Shown here: positions 38,961-48,717 of the stretch, piece by piece
How positions within the stretch are numbered: the first letter of the stretch is position 1
How the letters are laid out: every line of letters starts with the position of its first letter
From: Citrobacter amalonaticus
GTDB lineage: Bacteria > Pseudomonadota > Gammaproteobacteria > Enterobacterales > Enterobacteriaceae
DNA length: 64,000 nucleotides
Assembly (NCBI RefSeq): GCF_018323885.1
Contig: NZ_AP024585.1
Coordinates: forward strand, 992,001 to 1,056,000
Direction: 5' to 3'
Position numbers and translations under genes: made by a program
The notes under the pieces: model-generated
What the model saw: the letters and a program-made list of their open reading frames with translations, nothing else
What the model was told of the DNA's origin: nothing
Databases searched by the model: none

Positions 38961-40354
38961 GCCGTTCCTTCACGACGCGGCGCACGCTTGCGCGGACGAC
39001 GGTGACGACGGCGCGGCGATGGATCTTCATCCAGCTCGTTCAGCATGCCTTTCTGCTCGGGTGGCGCAGAAACCTGGAATTCTCCCCACCACTGCGCCAG
39101 ACGCTGCAGTTCGGCATTGTTTTCCACTTCAGCACGCAGAGCGAGTAAATCATATGCGGCGCGGAATTTCGGATGCTCCATCAGCTTCCACGCGCGTTTA
39201 CCCTGACGACGGGACATGCGCAGCTGTAGCTGCCAGATATCGCGAGTCAGCGACGTGAGGCGTTTCGGGATTGCCAGCGAACGGCAGGCTTCATCGAGCA
39301 CTTCATTCATTGCCAGCGCAAACGCGTCATAGTAGGCCAGACCGCTTTCCTGGGCGATTTTCTGCGCCATTTCCAGCAGCGGATACCAGAACATCGCGGC
39401 AAACAGGAAGGCCGGGTTAACGCGCATATCGTTATGAATGCGGTTATCGGTATTTTTCAGTACCTGCGCGATGATACGTTCCATTGCGCTGTCGCCATTC
39501 TCGGTGAAATAGCGCGTAATGGTCGGGAACAATGGTTGGAACAGGCTGTATTCGCGCAGCTTTTTATAAGTTTCATAGCCGTAGCCCGCCTGTAGCAGCT
39601 TCAGCGCCTCTTCAAACAGACGCGCAGGCGGGATATCGTTGAGCAGCGTGGCCAGGCGCGGGATCGGCTCTGCCGTTTCCGGGCTGATCTTCATATCGAG
39701 CTTGGCTGCGAAACGCACGGCGCGCAGCATCCGCACCGGATCTTCGCGATAGCGGGTTTCCGGATTGCCGATCAGGCGAATCACGCCATCTTCCAGATCC
39801 TGCATGCCGCCGACATAGTCGCGAACGGTGAAATCGGCGACGCTGTAATAAAGGCTGTTAATGGTGAAGTCACGGCGCTGGGCGTCTTCTTCGATGGAAC
39901 CGAAAATGTTGTCGCGCAGCAGCATGCCGTTTTGTCCGCGCTGGGACGTGGTGCGGTCGCTTTCGCTGCCTTCGTGGTGACCTCGAAAGGTGGCGACTTC
40001 AATAATTTCAGGGCCAAACATGACGTGCGCCAGACGGAAACGGCGGCCAACAAGACGGCAATTGCGGAACAGCTTGCGCACCTGGTCCGGCGTCGCATTG
40101 GTTGTGACGTCAAAATCTTTCGGTTTTTTGCCGAGCAGAAGGTCGCGGACGCCACCGCCAACCAGCCAGGCTTCATATCCCGCTTTATTCAGCCTGTACA
40201 TTACCTTCAGGGCATTTTCACTGATATCTTTGCGTGAAATAGCGTGCTGCTCGCGCGGGATGACCGTCATACGCGGACGGGCGACGGCAATTTCGGCCTC
40301 GCTCTCCTCGCGGCTTAGCACCTTGCGGCAAAAATTAGCGACTCGGGTAAAAAT
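38957..40354 (-). CDS. pcnB: Poly(A) polymerase I, likely AUU start
   Basis: A 465-residue nucleotidyltransferase that adds poly(A) tails to RNA and speeds decay. It has [10 protein letters not shown] and the catalytic DFDVTTNA, the RNA-binding [18 protein letters not shown] and a basic Arg-rich tail. No ATG, GTG or TTG fits the conserved N-terminus [11 protein letters not shown]. The codon there is ATT (complement of 40352-40354), 6 bases after GAGGTG. E. coli pcnB is known to start at AUU, which limits synthesis of the enzyme. An in-frame ATG seven codons upstream would place the start before the ribosome site. Confidence 0.9.
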   Translation of the reverse strand: MFTRVANFCRKVLSREESEAEIAVARPRMTVIPREQHAISRKDISENALKVMYRLNKAGYEAWLVGGGVRDLLLGKKPKDFDVTTNATPDQVRKLFRNCRLVGRRFRLAHVMFGPEIIEVATFRGHHEGSESDRTTSQRGQNGMLLRDNIFGSIEEDAQRRDFTINSLYYSVADFTVRDYVGGMQDLEDGVIRLIGNPETRYREDPVRMLRAVRFAAKLDMKISPETAEPIPRLATLLNDIPPARLFEEALKLLQAGYGYETYKKLREYSLFQPLFPTITRYFTENGDSAMERIIAQVLKNTDNRIHNDMRVNPAFLFAAMFWYPLLEMAQKIAQESGLAYYDAFALAMNEVLDEACRSLAIPKRLTSLTRDIWQLQLRMSRRQGKRAWKLMEHPKFRAAYDLLALRAEVENNAELQRLAQWWGEFQVSAPPEQKGMLNELDEDPSPRRRHRRPRKRAPRREGTA

Positions 40355-40434
40355 AGTGCACCTCGGTAGTGTCAAACAATATTCAGAATTCAGTTCAAAT
40401 CGTTGGCTGTGTAAAAATAGCGGCTAATCATAGC

Positions 40435-41331
40435 TCAGCACGACGTATTTGAGAATGCCGGATTTACAATCGCCGATTCAGGTATCGTCGAAAGCGTCCA
40501 GTTTGCCACGGCGGATGCCAGGATCTCATCGACGCGCATCTCCTGCCACGGCAAATCGCTCTGTTGCCCGAGAAAGTGTAGCGCGTCGATAAGAACAGGG
40601 CGTGGATCGCCGTGCGGCAAGGCAGGGGCATGATTCTGTTTGGAAAGTTTAGCGCCTTGTTCATTGAGCGCCAGCGGTAGATGAATATAGTCGGGAGGCG
40701 TCCAGCTGAATTGCTGGTACAGTGAAATTTGTCGCACCGTCGGTTCGATCAAATCGGCGCCGCGCACGATTTCGCTGACCCCCTGAAAATGGTCATCCAC
40801 CACCACCGCCAGGTTATAGGCGAACAGTCCATCACGGCGATGGATAATAAAATCCTCTCTCGCCAGTCGTTCGTCAGCCTGAATGTCTCCGCGCAGCCGA
40901 TCGTGAAAACGGGTGACAGGATGCCGCTGTTTAATCCGCACCGCCGCCTGTTCCGGCCCGTGGTGTAACTCACGGCAATGACCATCATATATTCCGCCAA
41001 TGCTCTGGATCCGCGCACGGGTACAGGTGCAGTAGTAGCTCAGCCCCCGGTCGTATAACCAGGCGAGCGCTTCGCGGTAGGCGTCATGGCGTTGTGACTG
41101 CCATAAAATGTCGCCATCCCAGTGCAGGCCGTAATGTTCCAGTTGACGCAGAATAGTGTCAGCGGCACCGGGAACTTCACGAGGGGGATCAATATCTTCT
41201 ATACGTACTCGCCATACTCCCTGACGGGCGCGAGCCTGTAAGTAGCTGCCCAGCGCAGCAATGAGGGAGCCAAAATGCAGTTCACCGGAAGGCGAAGGAG
41301 CGAATCGGCCAATGTAGTGTGAGTCAGTCAT
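40435..41331 (-). CDS. gluQ: Glutamyl-Q tRNA(Asp) synthetase
   Basis: A 298-residue truncated glutamyl-tRNA synthetase that lacks the anticodon domain. It attaches glutamate to the queuosine of tRNA(Asp). It has the HIGH-like SGELHFGSL (about 16-24), zinc ligands in YYCTCTRA and YDGHC, and the KMSKS-like [10 protein letters not shown] chose ATG 41331, the E. coli-like start; the open frame extends upstream into dksA in another frame. It follows dksA with a terminator between, as in E. coli where readthrough couples the two. Confidence 0.95.
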   Translation of the reverse strand: MTDSHYIGRFAPSPSGELHFGSLIAALGSYLQARARQGVWRVRIEDIDPPREVPGAADTILRQLEHYGLHWDGDILWQSQRHDAYREALAWLYDRGLSYYCTCTRARIQSIGGIYDGHCRELHHGPEQAAVRIKQRHPVTRFHDRLRGDIQADERLAREDFIIHRRDGLFAYNLAVVVDDHFQGVSEIVRGADLIEPTVRQISLYQQFSWTPPDYIHLPLALNEQGAKLSKQNHAPALPHGDPRPVLIDALHFLGQQSDLPWQEMRVDEILASAVANWTLSTIPESAIVNPAFSNTSC

Positions 41332-41346
41332 CTTTATGTAAAAATG

Positions 41347-41372
41347 AACAGGCGGGGAAAGCCCCGCCTGTT
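41347..41372 (-). terminator. Terminator between dksA and gluQ
   Basis: AACAGGCGGGG pairs with CCCCGCCTGTT across four bases; on the minus strand it is followed by CATTTTTACAT. It sits 15 bases before the gluQ start, so gluQ expression must come from readthrough or a new promoter. Confidence 0.88.
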
Positions 41373-41395
41373 GTAAACGTTTCAAACGCCAGGCC

Positions 41396-41851
41396 TTAGC
41401 CCGCCATTTGTTTTTCGCGAATTTCAGCCAGCGTTTTGCAGTCGATGCACAGATCGGCTGTTGGACGCGCTTCCAGGCGACGAATACCAATTTCCACACC
41501 GCAGGATTCGCAGTAGCCGAAATCTTCGTCTTCAACCTTTTTCAGCGTTTTCTCGATCTTTTTGATCAGTTTGCGCTCACGGTCACGGTTACGCAGTTCG
41601 AGGCTGAACTCTTCTTCCTGTGCGGCACGGTCTACCGGGTCCGGGAAGTTGGCAGCTTCATCCTGCATATGAGTAACGGTGCGATCGACTTCATCCCTAA
41701 GTTGATTACGCCATGCTTCAAGAATACGCCTGAAGTGCGACAGCTGGGCTTCGTTCATATACTCTTCGCCCGGTTTCTCCTGGTACGGCTCCACCCCAGC
41801 GATGGCGAGAATACTCAGGGACGATGTTTTACGGTTTTGCCCTTCTTGCAT
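41396..41851 (-). CDS. dksA: RNA polymerase-binding transcription factor DksA
   Basis: A 151-residue secondary-channel factor that works with ppGpp. The coiled coil (about 34-110) carries the tip motif Asp71-Pro-Val-Asp74-Arg-Ala76. The C4 zinc finger is CESCG ... CIDC at about 114-138. It adjusts rRNA and amino-acid promoter activity. I chose ATG 41851, after AGGAG, giving the full known N-terminus. Confidence 0.97.
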   Translation of the reverse strand: MQEGQNRKTSSLSILAIAGVEPYQEKPGEEYMNEAQLSHFRRILEAWRNQLRDEVDRTVTHMQDEAANFPDPVDRAAQEEEFSLELRNRDRERKLIKKIEKTLKKVEDEDFGYCESCGVEIGIRRLEARPTADLCIDCKTLAEIREKQMAG

Positions 41852-42028
41852 GTTGCTTCTCCTTAACACGCACTATCGATCCCCATGTTCGGGGGAAAAA
41901 TCAGGTCGCTATAAATAGCAGATGCTTTTCCGGATAGCAATTAACTAAACGTAACACTTGACAACCCTGTGAGGAAAAGCGTATTTGCGCACGCGACCAG
42001 AATACTAAATAACCAATTGTTTACAACA

Positions 42029-42733
42029 CTATAAAGTGACAGTTAATGGCTCTATCAGAGTCATACTATCGGCAGAAAGTTCCGCTTTATAAACCAGAAT
42101 TTCTACCCCCTTACGCTGTGCTTCGAACAATAGTTGCGCATATTTCGCGTCAATATGGCGCGCGGGTGAAAACCGTGTAATGGCGGAGTGCAGGACGGCA
42201 AAGAAAATCACTGCGCGTTTGCCCTCAGCCGCTACGCTCATCAGTTCCCGAAGATGTTTCTGACCTCGTTCAGTGATGGCATCGGGAAAATAACCAAAAT
42301 CCTTTTCCGCTAACGTTACCGATTTCACTTCAATATAGCAGTCAGGCCGCGAATCTGCCTGTAACATAAAATCAATGCGGCTCCGTTCGGCGCCGTATTT
42401 TACTTCGCTTCTCAGCGTGGAATAACCTGAAAGTTCTGAAACTCGCCCCTGTTCAATGGCCTCTTTCGTCAGCCTGTTAGCCCATAACGTATTCACACAA
42501 ATTAACGCGCCCGTCTGGGTTTGCGTTAATTCCCAGGTGTGCGGATATTTGCGTTTACTATTCTCCGACGTTGAATACCAGACCGTATCACCGGGCGTTG
42601 CACACCCGGTCATCGCCCCGGTGTTAGGGCAGTGTAGCGTGAGTTCAGTCCCGTCAGGTGTGATCACATCGGCTAAAAAGCGTTTATACCGCTGAACCAG
42701 CGTCGCGCGCTGGAGAGAAGGAGTAAATTGCAT
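42029..42733 (-). CDS. sfsA: Sugar fermentation stimulation protein A
   Basis: A 234-residue protein nearly the same as E. coli SfsA, with an N-terminal OB-like part ([21 protein letters not shown]) and a nuclease-fold C-terminal part ([23 protein letters not shown], the PD-ExK-like residues). It was named for raising maltose gene expression and has been seen as a DNA-binding protein; the real activity is unclear. It lies 15 bases downstream of thpR. Confidence 0.95.
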   Translation of the reverse strand: MQFTPSLQRATLVQRYKRFLADVITPDGTELTLHCPNTGAMTGCATPGDTVWYSTSENSKRKYPHTWELTQTQTGALICVNTLWANRLTKEAIEQGRVSELSGYSTLRSEVKYGAERSRIDFMLQADSRPDCYIEVKSVTLAEKDFGYFPDAITERGQKHLRELMSVAAEGKRAVIFFAVLHSAITRFSPARHIDAKYAQLLFEAQRKGVEILVYKAELSADSMTLIEPLTVTL

Positions 42734-42748
42734 CGCGCATTTCCTTAA

Positions 42749-43279
42749 TTAGTCGCTGAGCGTCCAGCGCTGAAGTTCCGTATAACGCGTGCGACCGCGT
42801 GCAAAGGTCGAGGCATAGAGGGCAAATTCCGTGACCGGAAAGGACCAGCAAAAGCCCGGCGGCGGAATCGCCACCGCATGGCTTGCATCGCGCAGCAGCG
42901 TGACGTGAGGGTGAAACGGCTGCGGACTCTGATAACAACCGCTGCGCGCCGCCTGGGCTCGCAGCATATTGGCCAGTTGCAGCAGCCCACGTGGGGACTG
43001 ACGCGTCCCCAGCCAGACCACACGAGAGCGTAACCACTGCCCGGCATCATCGAGATTGAGCGTAAAACCGGGCTGGCGAATGCGCCCGGCAAGGGCGATC
43101 AGCGCCTGTTGTTTGTCTGCGCTCACATCGCCTAAAAACGCCAGCGTTAAATGCAGATTTTCGGCCGCGACCGGTCGCCCCGCTTCAGGGGGGAAATGCG
43201 CCGCTCGCCACTGTATTATCTCTTCGCGCACGGTGGTGGGGAGTTCGAGGGCAAAAAACAGCCGTTTCGGCTCAGACAT
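42749..43279 (-). CDS. thpR: RNA 2',3'-cyclic phosphodiesterase
   Basis: A 176-residue 2H phosphoesterase (formerly LigT). The two catalytic motifs HLTLAFLG and HVTLLRD match the H-x-T-x pairs. It opens 2',3'-cyclic phosphates and can join tRNA halves in vitro. I chose ATG 43279, giving MSEPKRLFFALEL; the frame is open further upstream only by chance over the 5' end of hrpB. It diverges from hrpB by 73 bp. Confidence 0.95.
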   Translation of the reverse strand: MSEPKRLFFALELPTTVREEIIQWRAAHFPPEAGRPVAAENLHLTLAFLGDVSADKQQALIALAGRIRQPGFTLNLDDAGQWLRSRVVWLGTRQSPRGLLQLANMLRAQAARSGCYQSPQPFHPHVTLLRDASHAVAIPPPGFCWSFPVTEFALYASTFARGRTRYTELQRWTLSD

Positions 43280-43352
43280 CTTAGGTACTCGGTTATGAAT
43301 TAACGCGATGCTACAATGCGGCGCGAAGAATGTTAACCCTCTGGAGCCATTT

Positions 43353-45773
43353 GTGACGTCGTTACCTGTTGCTGCTGTACTGCCTGAATTGCTTACCGCC
43401 CTGGATTCTGCGCCGCAGGTTCTGCTGAGCGCGCCGACGGGTGCCGGTAAGTCAACCTGGTTGCCGCTACAGTTTCTGGCACATAAAGGGTTCGAAGGGC
43501 GGATTATCCTGCTGGAACCGCGTCGTCTGGCGGCACGAAACGTGGCGCAAAGGCTTGCGGAACTGCTCAATGAAAAGCCCGGTGAGACGGTCGGTTACCG
43601 GATGCGATCGCAATCCTGCGTCGGGCCAGCAACACGGCTTGAGGTGGTTACCGAAGGGGTTCTGACGCGTATGATCCAGCGTGACCCGGAACTCAGTGGC
43701 GTTGGGCTGGTGATCCTCGATGAATTTCACGAACGCAGTTTGCAGGCGGATCTCGCACTGGCGCTGCTGCTGGATGTGCAGCAAGGGCTGCGCGACGATC
43801 TCAAACTGTTGATTATGTCCGCCACGCTGGATAACGATCGCCTGCAACAGTGCCTGCCGGATGCGCCGGTGATCGTTTCCGAAGGGCGCGCCTTTCCCGT
43901 TGAGCGGCGTTATCAACCGCTGGCGTCGCAATTGCGTTTCGACGAAGCCGTGGCGGTCGCCTGCGCCGAGCTGCTGCGCAGAGAGCCAGGCTCGCTGCTG
44001 CTGTTTCTACCCGGTGTCGGGGAGATCCTGCGCGTACAGGAGCAATTAAGTACGCGAGTCGGCAGCGATGTGCTGCTGTGTCCGCTGTATGGCGCGCTGT
44101 CGCTCAACGATCAGCGCAAAGCGATTTTGCCGGCCCCGGACGGGATGCGCAAAGTTGTGTTGGCAACCAATATTGCGGAAACCAGTCTGACCATTGAGGG
44201 GATTCGACTGGTGGTGGATTGCGCGCAGGAGCGGGTGGCGCGGTTTGATGCGCGAACCGGGTTGACCCGGCTTATCACTCAGCGCATTAGCCAGGCCTCA
44301 ATGACCCAGCGCGCCGGGCGTGCCGGGCGTCTGGCGCCGGGGATTTGTCTGCATCTGCTGGCGAAAGAGCAGGCGGAACGCGCGGCAGCACAGGGGGATC
44401 CTGAGATGTTGCACAGCGATCTCTCCGGTTTGCTGATGGAGTTGTTGCAGTGGGGATGTCGCGATCCCGCGCAACTCACCTGGCTGGATTTGCCACCCGC
44501 CGTCAACGTACAGGCGGCGAAACGATTACTGCACATGCTGGGCGCGCTGGATGGCGAGCAGCTCAGTGCGATAGGGCAAAAAATGGCGGCGTTGGGTAAC
44601 GATCCGCGCCTGGCCGCGATGCTAGTCAGTGCTGCCACGCCCGACGATGCAGCTACGGCAGCAAAGCTGGCAGCCATTCTTGAGGAGCCGCCGCGGATGG
44701 GCAATACCGATCTGGGCGTGGCGTTTTCCCGCCATCAGCCTGCCTGGCAGCAGCGCAGTCAGCAACTTCTCAAACGTCTGAATGTTCGTAACGGCGAAGC
44801 GGATGCGTCGCGCATCGCCCCACTGCTGGCCCAGGCCTTTGCCGATCGCATCGCGCGTCGACGCAGCCAGGACGGGCGTTATCAACTGGCGAACGGTATG
44901 GGCGCGGCGCTGGATGTCGATGATGCGCTGGGGCGGCACGAATGGTTGATTGCGCCTCTGTTGCTGCAGGGGAGCGCGTCGCCGGATGCGCGGATCCTGC
45001 TGGCGCTGCCGCTCGATATCGACGCGCTTATCTCGCGTTGTCCTGAACTGCTACAGCAGTCTGATACCATTGAGTGGGATGAGGCGCAGGGGACGCTGAA
45101 AGCCTGGCGTAGAATGCGGATAGGCGAACTGACGGTTAAAGTCCAGCCGCTGGCAAAACTGTCTGAAGACGAGTTGCATCTGGCGATGCTTAACGGTATC
45201 CGCGATAAAGGCCTGAGCGTGCTCAACTGGACGCCTGCGGCAGAACAACTGCGGTTACGTTTGCATTGTGCGGCGAAATGGCTGCCGGAGTATGACTGGC
45301 CTGCGGTGGACGACAGGACATTGCTGGCCACGCTGGAGAACTGGCTGCTGCCGCATATGAGCGGCGTGCATTCGCTGCGCGGCCTGAAATCGTTGGATGT
45401 TCACCAGGCATTGAGCGGATTACTGGATTATTCCCTGCAGCAACGTCTGGTGAGTTCGTTACCCACACATTACACTGTGCCGACGGGAAGTCGGATAGCC
45501 ATTCGTTATCACGAAGATAACCCGCCGGCGCTGGCGGTCAGAATGCAGGAGATGTTTGGCGAGGCCAAAACGCCGACTATTGCGGAGGGCCGCGTGCCAC
45601 TGGTGCTGGAGCTCTTATCCCCCGCGCAGCGACCGTTGCAGATTACTCAGGATTTGGCCGCGTTCTGGCAAGGGTCGTATCGCGACGTGCAAAAAGAGAT
45701 GAAAGGGCGCTACCCCAAACATGTCTGGCCGGACGATCCGGCGAACACGGCGCCGACGCGGCGAACCAAATAG
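43353..45773 (+). CDS. hrpB: ATP-dependent helicase HrpB
   Basis: An 806-residue DEAH/RHA-type helicase. It has Walker A SAPTGAGKST, the DEAH-box variant LDEFHERS, SATL, the helicase C region with TNIAETSLT and QRAGRAGR, and a C-terminal HrpB domain. The physiological substrate is not established. I chose GTG 43353, 7 bases after TGGAG; the upstream ATG-like starts lack a ribosome site. A REP element follows. Confidence 0.95.
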   Translation: MTSLPVAAVLPELLTALDSAPQVLLSAPTGAGKSTWLPLQFLAHKGFEGRIILLEPRRLAARNVAQRLAELLNEKPGETVGYRMRSQSCVGPATRLEVVTEGVLTRMIQRDPELSGVGLVILDEFHERSLQADLALALLLDVQQGLRDDLKLLIMSATLDNDRLQQCLPDAPVIVSEGRAFPVERRYQPLASQLRFDEAVAVACAELLRREPGSLLLFLPGVGEILRVQEQLSTRVGSDVLLCPLYGALSLNDQRKAILPAPDGMRKVVLATNIAETSLTIEGIRLVVDCAQERVARFDARTGLTRLITQRISQASMTQRAGRAGRLAPGICLHLLAKEQAERAAAQGDPEMLHSDLSGLLMELLQWGCRDPAQLTWLDLPPAVNVQAAKRLLHMLGALDGEQLSAIGQKMAALGNDPRLAAMLVSAATPDDAATAAKLAAILEEPPRMGNTDLGVAFSRHQPAWQQRSQQLLKRLNVRNGEADASRIAPLLAQAFADRIARRRSQDGRYQLANGMGAALDVDDALGRHEWLIAPLLLQGSASPDARILLALPLDIDALISRCPELLQQSDTIEWDEAQGTLKAWRRMRIGELTVKVQPLAKLSEDELHLAMLNGIRDKGLSVLNWTPAAEQLRLRLHCAAKWLPEYDWPAVDDRTLLATLENWLLPHMSGVHSLRGLKSLDVHQALSGLLDYSLQQRLVSSLPTHYTVPTGSRIAIRYHEDNPPALAVRMQEMFGEAKTPTIAEGRVPLVLELLSPAQRPLQITQDLAAFWQGSYRDVQKEMKGRYPKHVWPDDPANTAPTRRTK

Positions 45774-45778
45774 TATTC

Positions 45779-45812
45779 GTAGGCCGGATAAGGCGTTTAT
45801 GCCGCATCCGGC
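45779..45812. repeat. REP (palindromic unit) after hrpB
   Basis: GTAGGCCGGATAAGGCG pairs imperfectly with GCCGCATCCGGC across TTTATG, the standard enterobacterial REP hairpin. It lies 5 bases past the hrpB stop. Confidence 0.9.
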
Positions 45813-45906
45813 AAAAGAGCAGTAAAATTGAGAGATTTCTTCTTCTGTCTTCTGACGGAAGAACAGAGAATCAGGCCTTTGCGCCTGAATGTTGCGGAGA
45901 AAAAGC

Positions 45907-48435
45907 ATGGCCGGGAATGACCGCGAGCCAATTGGACGCAAAGGGAAACCCACGCGTCCGGTGAAACAAAAGGTGAGCCGTCGCCAACTCAGAGATGATG
46001 AGTACGACGACGAATATGATGATGACTATGAGGATGAAGAACCGATGCCGCGTAAAGGTAAAGGCAAAGGGCGTAAGCCTCGTGGTAAGCGCGGCTGGTT
46101 GTGGCTGCTGCTGAAAATTGCGATTGTTTTTGCGGTACTGCTTGCCATTTACGGCGTCTATCTGGATCAAAAAATCCGTAGCCGTATCGATGGCAAAGTC
46201 TGGCAGTTGCCGGCGGCGGTATATGGCCGGATGGTCAACCTTGAGCCGGAGATGTCGGTCAGCAAAAACGAAATGGTTAAGCTGCTGGAAGCCACCCAGT
46301 ACCGTCAGGTCAGCAAAATGACGCGTCCTGGCGAGTTTACCGTGCAGGCGAACAGTATTGAGATGATCCGCCGTCCGTTTGATTTCCCGGACAGCAAGGA
46401 GGGTCAGGTGCGCGCGCGTCTGACGTTCGATGGTGGCCGCCTGGATACCATTGTCAACATGGACAACAACCGCCAGTTCGGTTTCTTCCGTCTCGATCCG
46501 CGTTTGATTACCATGCTGTCGTCGCCAAACGGTGAACAGCGTCTGTTTGTCCCGCGTAGTGGCTTCCCGGATCTGCTGGTGGATACGCTGCTGGCGACGG
46601 AAGACCGTCATTTCTATGAACATGACGGGGTGAGTCTGTACTCCATCGGTCGCGCGGTGCTGGCGAACCTGACCGCCGGACGCACGGTACAGGGGGCAAG
46701 TACCCTGACCCAACAGCTGGTGAAAAACCTGTTCCTCTCCAGCGAACGTTCGTACTGGCGTAAGGCTAACGAAGCCTATATGGCGCTGCTGATGGATGCG
46801 CGCTACAGCAAAGATCGTATTCTTGAGCTGTATATGAACGAGGTGTATCTCGGTCAGAGCGGTGATAATGAGATCCGTGGATTCCCGCTGGCGAGCTTGT
46901 ACTACTTTGGCCGTCCGGTAGAGGAACTGAGCCTTGATCAGCAGGCGCTGCTGGTAGGGATGGTGAAAGGGGCCTCAATCTACAACCCCTGGCGCAACCC
47001 GAAACTGGCGCTTGAACGTCGTAACCTGGTGCTGCGCCTGCTGCAACAACAACAGGTGATCGATCAGGAACTCTACGACATGCTGAGCGCGCGTCCGTTA
47101 GGCGTGCAGCCGCGCGGTGGGGTGATCTCACCACAGCCCGCGTTTATGCAGATGGTGCGTCAGGAGTTGCAGGCGAAGCTGGGTGATAAAGTAAAAGATC
47201 TCTCCGGCGTGAAGATCTTCACCACCTTTGACTCTGTCGCCCAGGATGCCGCTGAGAAAGCCGCCGTTGATGGCATTCCGGAACTGAAGAAACAGCGCAA
47301 ACTGAGCGATCTGGAAACGGCGATTGTAGTGGTAGACCGCTTCAGTGGCGAAGTCCGCGCTATGGTCGGCGGCGCTGAGCCGCAGTTTGCAGGCTATAAC
47401 CGCGCGATGCAGGCACGTCGCTCGATTGGTTCACTGGCCAAACCGGCAACCTATCTGACCGCGCTGAGCCAGCCGAAAATCTATCGCCTGAACACCTGGA
47501 TTGCCGATGCGCCGATTGCGCTGCGTCAACCAAACGGCCAGGTGTGGTCGCCGCAGAACGATGACCGTCGCTACAGCGAAAGCGGAAAAGTGATGCTGGT
47601 GGATGCGTTGACGCGTTCTATGAACGTGCCGACGGTCAATCTGGGGATGGCGCTTGGCTTGCCGGCTGTCACCGACACCTGGCTGAAGCTGGGCGTGCCG
47701 AAAGAGCAGTTGCATCCGGTTCCGGCTATGCTGCTGGGGGCACTGAACCTGACGCCGATCGAAGTGGCACAGGCGTTCCAGACGATTGCCAGCGGCGGTA
47801 ATCGTGCGCCGCTTTCCGCGCTGCGTTCGGTCATCGCTGAAGACGGCACTGTGCTGTATCAGAGCTTCCCGCAGGCGGAGCGTGCCGTTCCGGCGCAGGC
47901 CGCCTATATGACGCTGTGGACGATGCAGCAGGTGGTGCAGCGTGGTACTGGTCGTCAGCTGGGCGCGAAGTACCCGAATCTGCATCTGGCGGGTAAAACC
48001 GGGACCACCAACAACAACGTCGACACCTGGTTTGCCGGTATTGACGGCAGTCAGGTGACCATCACCTGGGTGGGTCGCGATAACAACCAGCCGACGAAGC
48101 TGTACGGGGCGAGCGGGGCGATGTCGATTTATCAGCGCTATCTGGCTAACCAGACGCCAACGCCGCTCACGCTGACGCCACCGGAAGATATTGCGGAGAT
48201 GGGCGTCGACTATGACGGCAACTTTGTCTGCAGTGGCGGTATGCGCACGTTGCCAGTCTGGACCTCCGATCCCGACTCGCTCTGCCAGCAGGGCGAAATG
48301 ATGCAGCAGCCGACCGGGAACCCGTTCGATCAATCTTCTCAGCCACAGCAACCGCAGCAACAGCCGCCGAAGGAAGAGAAGAAAGACAGCGATGGCGTGG
48401 CGGGATGGATAAAGGATATGTTTGGCGGTAACTAA
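45907..48435 (+). CDS. mrcB: Penicillin-binding protein 1b
   Basis: An 842-residue bifunctional peptidoglycan synthase. A short acidic and basic cytoplasmic tail and one membrane helix (about 62-86) are followed by the UB2H domain, which contacts LpoB. The GT51 transglycosylase has [10 protein letters not shown] and [12 protein letters not shown]. The transpeptidase has SLAK (Ser509 active), SMN and KTGTT. It builds and cross-links the cell wall with MreB and LpoB. I chose ATG 45907 (MAGNDREP), which matches E. coli; an ATG 18 bases earlier is less likely. Confidence 0.96.
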   Translation: MAGNDREPIGRKGKPTRPVKQKVSRRQLRDDEYDDEYDDDYEDEEPMPRKGKGKGRKPRGKRGWLWLLLKIAIVFAVLLAIYGVYLDQKIRSRIDGKVWQLPAAVYGRMVNLEPEMSVSKNEMVKLLEATQYRQVSKMTRPGEFTVQANSIEMIRRPFDFPDSKEGQVRARLTFDGGRLDTIVNMDNNRQFGFFRLDPRLITMLSSPNGEQRLFVPRSGFPDLLVDTLLATEDRHFYEHDGVSLYSIGRAVLANLTAGRTVQGASTLTQQLVKNLFLSSERSYWRKANEAYMALLMDARYSKDRILELYMNEVYLGQSGDNEIRGFPLASLYYFGRPVEELSLDQQALLVGMVKGASIYNPWRNPKLALERRNLVLRLLQQQQVIDQELYDMLSARPLGVQPRGGVISPQPAFMQMVRQELQAKLGDKVKDLSGVKIFTTFDSVAQDAAEKAAVDGIPELKKQRKLSDLETAIVVVDRFSGEVRAMVGGAEPQFAGYNRAMQARRSIGSLAKPATYLTALSQPKIYRLNTWIADAPIALRQPNGQVWSPQNDDRRYSESGKVMLVDALTRSMNVPTVNLGMALGLPAVTDTWLKLGVPKEQLHPVPAMLLGALNLTPIEVAQAFQTIASGGNRAPLSALRSVIAEDGTVLYQSFPQAERAVPAQAAYMTLWTMQQVVQRGTGRQLGAKYPNLHLAGKTGTTNNNVDTWFAGIDGSQVTITWVGRDNNQPTKLYGASGAMSIYQRYLANQTPTPLTLTPPEDIAEMGVDYDGNFVCSGGMRTLPVWTSDPDSLCQQGEMMQQPTGNPFDQSSQPQQPQQQPPKEEKKDSDGVAGWIKDMFGGN

Positions 48436-48442
48436 CCGCCGT

Positions 48443-48530
48443 GCCGGATGGCACTTCGCTTATCCGGCCTACCGGCTCATGCAGGTTTTGGGTTGGTAGG
48501 CCGGATAAGGCGTTTTCGCCGCCATCCGGC
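48443..48530. repeat. BIME: two REP units between mrcB and fhuA
   Basis: GCCGGATGG ... TATCCGGCCTAC (48443-48472) and, in the opposite orientation, GTAGGCCGGATAAGGCG ... GCCATCCGGC (48496-48530). The pair with a short spacer is a bacterial interspersed mosaic element. It follows mrcB, where REPs often stabilise 3' ends or bind gyrase. Confidence 0.88.
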
Positions 48531-48659
48531 AATGCCTTCACAGAAACATTTCCGGCTTCTTTTTAACCCTTTCTTTTCATCTGGATATTTCTTAACCCCT
48601 CAGTTTTGGTAGGGACGCGTATCGCTTGCTATCGCGGCCGCGTTTCGAATATTATTCTG

Positions 48660-48695
48660 CCGTCATAATAATAATTCTCGTTTACGTTATCATTC
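48660..48695 (+). promoter_or_regulatory. Fur-regulated promoter region of fhuA
   Basis: The A+T-rich stretch CATAATAATAATTCTCGTTT followed by ACGTTATCATTCAC partly matches overlapping Fur hexamers (GATAAT, ATTCTC, TTATCA). It lies 23-58 bases before fhuA and closely follows the E. coli fhuA leader, which Fur represses. Exact box limits are uncertain. Confidence 0.65.
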
Positions 48696-48717
48696 ACTTT
48701 CCATCAGAGATATACCA

